A stretch of 64,000 nt of DNA, taken from Cryobacterium sp. CG_9.6. GTDB taxonomy: Bacteria; Actinomycetota; Actinomycetes; Actinomycetales; Microbacteriaceae. How positions within the stretch are numbered: position 1 is the first letter of the stretch; the number at the start of each line of letters is the position of its first letter. Position numbers and translations under genes: made by a program. The DNA lies in contig NZ_JARXUZ010000001.1 in the NCBI RefSeq assembly GCF_029893365.1, forward strand, positions 1,984,001 through 2,048,000, in the 5' to 3' direction. Of the stretch, positions 61,224 to 64,000 are shown piece by piece. The notes beneath the pieces were generated by a model, which did no database searches, was not told the origin of the DNA, and saw nothing but the letters and a program-made list of their open reading frames with translations.

Positions 61224-61292
61224 GGACAAGAAACCTTGATCAGATCAATTTACAGTCGGGCAACTGGGACGTGAACCAAGGACCGACGGGTT
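61224..61292 (+). repeat. degraded copy of the tRNA-Met 3' end (att-like)
   Basis: This 69-base segment, from GGACAAGAAACC to GGACCGACGGGTT, matches 62207-62275 with scattered differences. It includes the 3' half of the tRNA-Met gene and its downstream flank. A tRNA 3'-end duplication beside an integrase remnant is the mark of site-specific integration. The changes show it is old and not functional as tRNA. Confidence 0.8.
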
Positions 61293-61317
61293 GCACAGGG
61301 GACGAGTGAGACCGGAT

Positions 61318-61504
61318 CACGCGCGGATCGTGGTTGCGTCCATGTCCAACCATTGGACAGCCTCGAAGAAGCAGTTGCCGGTCCACCAGTTGGCACAGCT
61401 GCCGGACGCGCCGGTTCCGACCGTGAGCACGATCAGCGTGGCGTACACGTGCACACCCAGACACCCGGTGAGTTCAGTGGTCGCTGCATTGCTGAGTGAT
61501 TATT
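61318..61504 (-). pseudogene. C-terminal fragment of an unrecognised protein
   Basis: The minus strand is open for about 60 codons, SLSNAATTELTGCLGVHVYA then TLIVLTVGTGASGSCANWWT then GNCFFEAVQWLDMDATTIRA, with no start codon before a TAA. The Cys/Trp-rich pattern looks like part of a secreted or membrane domain. It lies inside the att-flanked segment. Family not recognised. Confidence 0.35.
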
Positions 61505-61537
61505 TGAGTACTGCCTGCTCCCGCGAGGGCAGGCTTC

Positions 61538-61984
61538 TTACCAGCGGTAGTCGAGGAACTTTCCGTCAAAGGTCACCACCACCCGATCGCCGTCGGGATC
61601 GGGGCGGCGGGCAACGTCGATCGAGAAATTGATCGCGCTCATGATTCCGTCTCCGAACTCCTCGTGGATCAGCTCCTTGAGCGCCGGCCCGTACACGGAG
61701 ATGGCTTCGTGGAAGCGATAGATCGTGGGGTCGGCGGCGGTTGCAGGGTCGCTCCCGCGATAGGGCTGATCCTGCAGGGCTGTCACGACGTTCTCGTCGA
61801 GCTCGAGCAGTTCAGCGGCGCGCCGTGCCTGCTTAGTGCTCAACGGGTGCTGGCCCAGAAGCGCTGCGGTAGTCCAGACCGGCGCAGCATCCAGTTCGGT
61901 TGCCAGCTCGGCCCAGGTCAGGCCCGCTCGGATGCGCGCGGCACGCACGATTGCTCCTGCTTCGTTCTTGGTGAGGGGGTGCAT
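61538..61984 (-). CDS. cynS: cyanase (cyanate hydratase)
   Basis: A 148-residue enzyme that converts cyanate and bicarbonate to ammonia and carbon dioxide. The N-terminal helical domain starts MHPLTKNEAGAIVRAARIRA and resembles a HTH; the C-terminal catalytic part has DPTIYRFHEAISVYG, with the Arg and Glu of the active site, and FGDGIMSAINFSIDV, with the Ser. AAAGGGAAC lies ahead of the ATG at 61984. It lies between a tRNA-Met gene and a duplicate of its 3' end, so it was probably brought in on an integrated element. No cynR, cynT or cyanate transporter is adjacent. Confidence 0.93.
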   Translation of the reverse strand: MHPLTKNEAGAIVRAARIRAGLTWAELATELDAAPVWTTAALLGQHPLSTKQARRAAELLELDENVVTALQDQPYRGSDPATAADPTIYRFHEAISVYGPALKELIHEEFGDGIMSAINFSIDVARRPDPDGDRVVVTFDGKFLDYRW

Positions 61985-62206
61985 GGATGTGTTCCCTTTT
62001 ACTTGGTACTGAATGGCTTTGAACTTAGGTGGTTTCCGTTGGGCATTACTGTCGCTACAGATGTCGCACACGATGGAGGCGGCATCCGCTCACCGCCGGC
62101 GATGTCAACTGCAGTGCTCCCTCTTGATGTCGAGGGTTCAGTTTGCTCCGCACCACATCAAACGGTGAATAAACGGTGAGTGCATCAAGTCTTGCCCTTT
62201 TGGTTG

Positions 62207-62275
62207 GGACAAGAAACCTGATCACATGTAATTAACAGTAGGGCGACTGGGACTTGAACCCAGGACCGACGGGTT
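62207..62275 (+). repeat. tRNA-Met 3' end and flank, intact copy of the att-like repeat
   Basis: This is the reference copy of the 69-base repeat at 61224-61292. It overlaps the 3' part of the tRNA-Met gene. Between the two copies lie the cyanase gene and a gene fragment. Confidence 0.8.
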
Positions 62276-62312
62276 ATGAGCCCGGTGCTCTAACCAGCTG
62301 AGCTACCGCCCC
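62239..62312 (-). tRNA. tRNA-Met (CAT anticodon)
   Basis: The minus strand gives a 74-nt cloverleaf: acceptor GGGGCGG, D-arm with GCTCAGCTGGTTAGAGC, anticodon loop CTCATAA with anticodon CAT, and T-arm CTGGGTTCAAGTCCCAG. CCA is not encoded. The first acceptor base pairs as an elongator-type tRNA, not an initiator. Confidence 0.93.
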
Positions 62313-62336
62313 GGACGTTCGGCCATTCCACAGATT

Positions 62337-63596
62337 TCAGTCCGTGGCACGAGTCGAAGCGCCGTTGGTGACCGTGTCGGTCACCGGTTCACCACGATAC
62401 AGGCATTCGAAGGTGTTCAAGGTGCGGCGGATGTCGTGTGCCTCGATTAACCGCAGCGACTCGCGTTTGAAGGCCTCCAGCTTGTCCGGGGAGAGACTGA
62501 GCAGACGTGTGATCTTATCTGCGAGGTCCTGCGCATCACCCGGCCGGAAAAGATAGCCGTTCTCCTGATCGTGCACGAGATGTGGGAGTGCCATGGCATC
62601 AGCGGCCACCACGGGCAAACCCGAGGCCATGGCCTCCATCGTGGCAATGCTCTGCAGCTCAGCGATGGACGGCATCGCAAACAGAGTGGCGCGGGAGTAC
62701 GTGGCCCGAAGCTCCTCGTCGGTGACGTATCCGGTGAACGTGACGTTGGCGCTGATGCCCAGTGTTGCCGCCAGGTGCTCAAGGGTGCGTCTCTGATCGC
62801 CACCGCCCACGATTTCGATCTGCGCACGCAGGGTCGGGTCTAGAAGAGCCGCGGCCTGCAGGAGCACGTCAATCTGCTTCTCACTCGTGACGCGTCCCAC
62901 GAAAAGAATTCGATTCTCCGTGCGCGGTTCGAAGTTGGGAGAGTAGTTATCCGCATCGATGCCACAGGAAATGGCAAGCACACCGGTGAGCCCGGTGTAC
63001 TTCTCGAGAAACTGTGCAGCACGCCGGGTTGGCGTGGTGACAGCCGCAGCCCGACCGAATGTTCGATGGGCAGCCCGCCAGGCGGCCTTAATCACCCGGT
63101 CTTGGAAGCCGACCGGTATTAGCGAGAACTTCACCATGTTCTCGGGCATGACGTGATTCGTGCCGATAATTCGGATTCCGCGCTTCTTCGCCTCGATGGT
63201 GACACCGCGACCCATGTTGATGTGCGACTGAAAGTGCACCACATCCGGACGGAAACTGTCTAGAATCTGCCGGCTCTCACGCCGCACAATCCAGGGCAGG
63301 GCGAATCGCAGCCACTCATGCGGATACCAGCGCCAACTGTGCAGGCGATGCACCGTCATGGGTTGACCCTCATGCATTTCGGTCCATGTACCGAATTTAC
63401 GGGTCGGGGACGGAGCCATGATCTGCACCTCGTGGCCGCGGGACACGAGTCCGGCCGCCAGTCGCTCCGCGAACTTGGCAGCGCCATTCACATCGGGTGC
63501 GAAAGTATCAGCGGCAATCAGCACGCGGATCGGCTTCTGTGCCTGCGGTGCAACTTCCGATGCCGAGTTGCTCTGCACGTCGGTTGAATCTGACAA
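62337..63596 (-). CDS. GT4 glycosyltransferase (mannosyltransferase-like)
   Basis: A 419-residue GT-B-fold glycosyltransferase. The N-terminal domain begins VLIAADTFAPDVNGAAKFAE with the glycine-containing acceptor loop of phosphatidylinositol-mannosyltransferase relatives, and the C-terminal EX7E motif is in MPSIAELQSIATMEAMASGL. The middle IISCGIDADNYSPNFEPR-like linker is typical (AISCGIDADNYSPNF). Likely donors are GDP-mannose or UDP-sugars and the likely role is glycolipid synthesis at the membrane. It starts with a TTG at 63596 behind AGGGACC. Confidence 0.88.
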   Translation of the reverse strand: MSDSTDVQSNSASEVAPQAQKPIRVLIAADTFAPDVNGAAKFAERLAAGLVSRGHEVQIMAPSPTRKFGTWTEMHEGQPMTVHRLHSWRWYPHEWLRFALPWIVRRESRQILDSFRPDVVHFQSHINMGRGVTIEAKKRGIRIIGTNHVMPENMVKFSLIPVGFQDRVIKAAWRAAHRTFGRAAAVTTPTRRAAQFLEKYTGLTGVLAISCGIDADNYSPNFEPRTENRILFVGRVTSEKQIDVLLQAAALLDPTLRAQIEIVGGGDQRRTLEHLAATLGISANVTFTGYVTDEELRATYSRATLFAMPSIAELQSIATMEAMASGLPVVAADAMALPHLVHDQENGYLFRPGDAQDLADKITRLLSLSPDKLEAFKRESLRLIEAHDIRRTLNTFECLYRGEPVTDTVTNGASTRATD

Positions 63597-63746
63597 GAGG
63601 CGAGGTCCCTACGTTGTGTGCCGGGGATCTTCGTCCGGCGAGAAAAGTTATCTGTCGGCTGTGATGAGATGTCTTAGCGCTTTATTCTAAACCGATTGGT
63701 CAATCTGGGGGTTTGCGTTACGGGCGCGCCCCGATTCTTTCCACCA

Positions 63747-64000
63747 TCAGCGATCGAGCTGCGGATGGTATCTGGCCAGCAAAAACACGCCCCAAATGGC
63801 GACCACGCCGGCGATCGCAAAGGGGATCGCCGCCCAGGCTGGAGCCTGCGATGTCTCCCCCAACACCACGATTCCAATTCCCACGGCCACCAACGGGTCG
63901 ATCACGGTCAGTCCGGCAATCACCAGGTCCGGGGGCCCGGAAGAGTAGGCATTTTGCACAAAATAACCGCCGAGGGCGGCGGCGAGCCCGAGTCCCAACA
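63747..64000 (-). CDS. DMT-type transporter, C-terminal part (partial)
   Basis: The frame runs off the right edge of the window. The visible 84 residues contain three hydrophobic segments (LGLAAALGGYFVQNAYSSGP, LVIAGLTVIDPLVAVGIGIV and WAAIPFAIAGVVAIWGVFLL) with the LxVxDPLVAxxxGxxxLGE pattern typical of the last helices of EamA/DMT-superfamily transporters. The substrate is unknown. Confidence 0.75.
   Translation of the reverse strand, partial: LGLGLAAALGGYFVQNAYSSGPPDLVIAGLTVIDPLVAVGIGIVVLGETSQAPAWAAIPFAIAGVVAIWGVFLLARYHPQLDR

Noticed and set aside
1..64000. CRISPR arrays, restriction-modification or large prophage structural genes
   Set aside because: No regularly spaced repeats and no Cas, methylase, capsid, portal or terminase motifs were seen; only integrase and excisionase fragments are present.

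Overview
The window is chromosomal DNA of a high-GC actinobacterium. The best fit is the family Microbacteriaceae, probably Cryobacterium or a close relative. Evidence: the fabF-DUF3145 pair at the left edge, a DUF7882-type small protein, an actinobacterial PolA-like polymerase without a 5' nuclease, and a microbial rhodopsin whose key residues match the CryoRhodopsin group I know from cold-adapted Cryobacterium and Subtercola. The genus call is inference.

Layout. 1-3.6 kb: end of a fatty-acid synthesis cluster (FabF, DUF3145), the PolA-like polymerase and a phosphoribosyltransferase. 3.7-9.7 kb: a light-related neighbourhood with a photolyase-like gene broken by one in-frame TGA, a DHA2 exporter, a DUF7882-like protein directly upstream of a rhodopsin, an FAD oxidoreductase and a small membrane protein. 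9.7-17.2 kb: a CDP-alcohol phosphatidyltransferase divergent from seven genes joined by six consecutive 4-bp stop/start overlaps (dehydrogenase, pterin-synthase-like protein, glycosyltransferase, methyltransferase, LPG-synthase-type membrane protein, RibD-like reductase, sulfatase-fold membrane protein). This is the best candidate in the window for an undescribed biosynthetic pathway. 17.3-26.9 kb: alcohol dehydrogenase, glutamine-synthetase-like ligase, an ECF sigma/membrane-protein pair, DUF427, a methyltransferase, a disulfide reductase, a TetR/DsrE divergon and a DUF1684 protein.

27-31 kb: a decayed patch with fragments of a hydrolase, a membrane protein and an IS3 transposase, then GNAT, 2H phosphoesterase, tyrosine phosphatase and methyltransferase genes. 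31-36.3 kb: M81 peptidase divergent from a sugar isomerase, a Gfo/Idh/MocA oxidoreductase and GlcNAc-6-P deacetylase, a probable (amino)sugar catabolic locus. 36.3-36.9 kb: a Phd/ParE toxin-antitoxin pair. 37-45 kb: a TPP enzyme divergent from a cyclase-family hydrolase, a LysM lipoprotein, a Nudix hydrolase, a YtrA-type GntR/membrane-protein operon with a perfect operator, a GNAT-ABM fusion and a cytidine-deaminase-like protein.

45-64 kb is the most plastic part: an amidase gene split by an IS3-family element with an exact 4-bp duplication, a Fic protein, an MFS gene with an IS5-family element at its start codon, an MNT/HEPN pair, RidA, an alpha/beta hydrolase, a membrane-protein/regulator operon behind two tandem 22-bp operators, a chloramphenicol-acetyltransferase/GNAT pair, truncated excisionase and integrase genes, and a cyanase gene between a tRNA-Met and a degraded duplicate of its 3' end. 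The window closes with a GT4 mannosyltransferase-like gene and a partial DMT transporter.

Functions come from reading motifs by eye; no database search was run.
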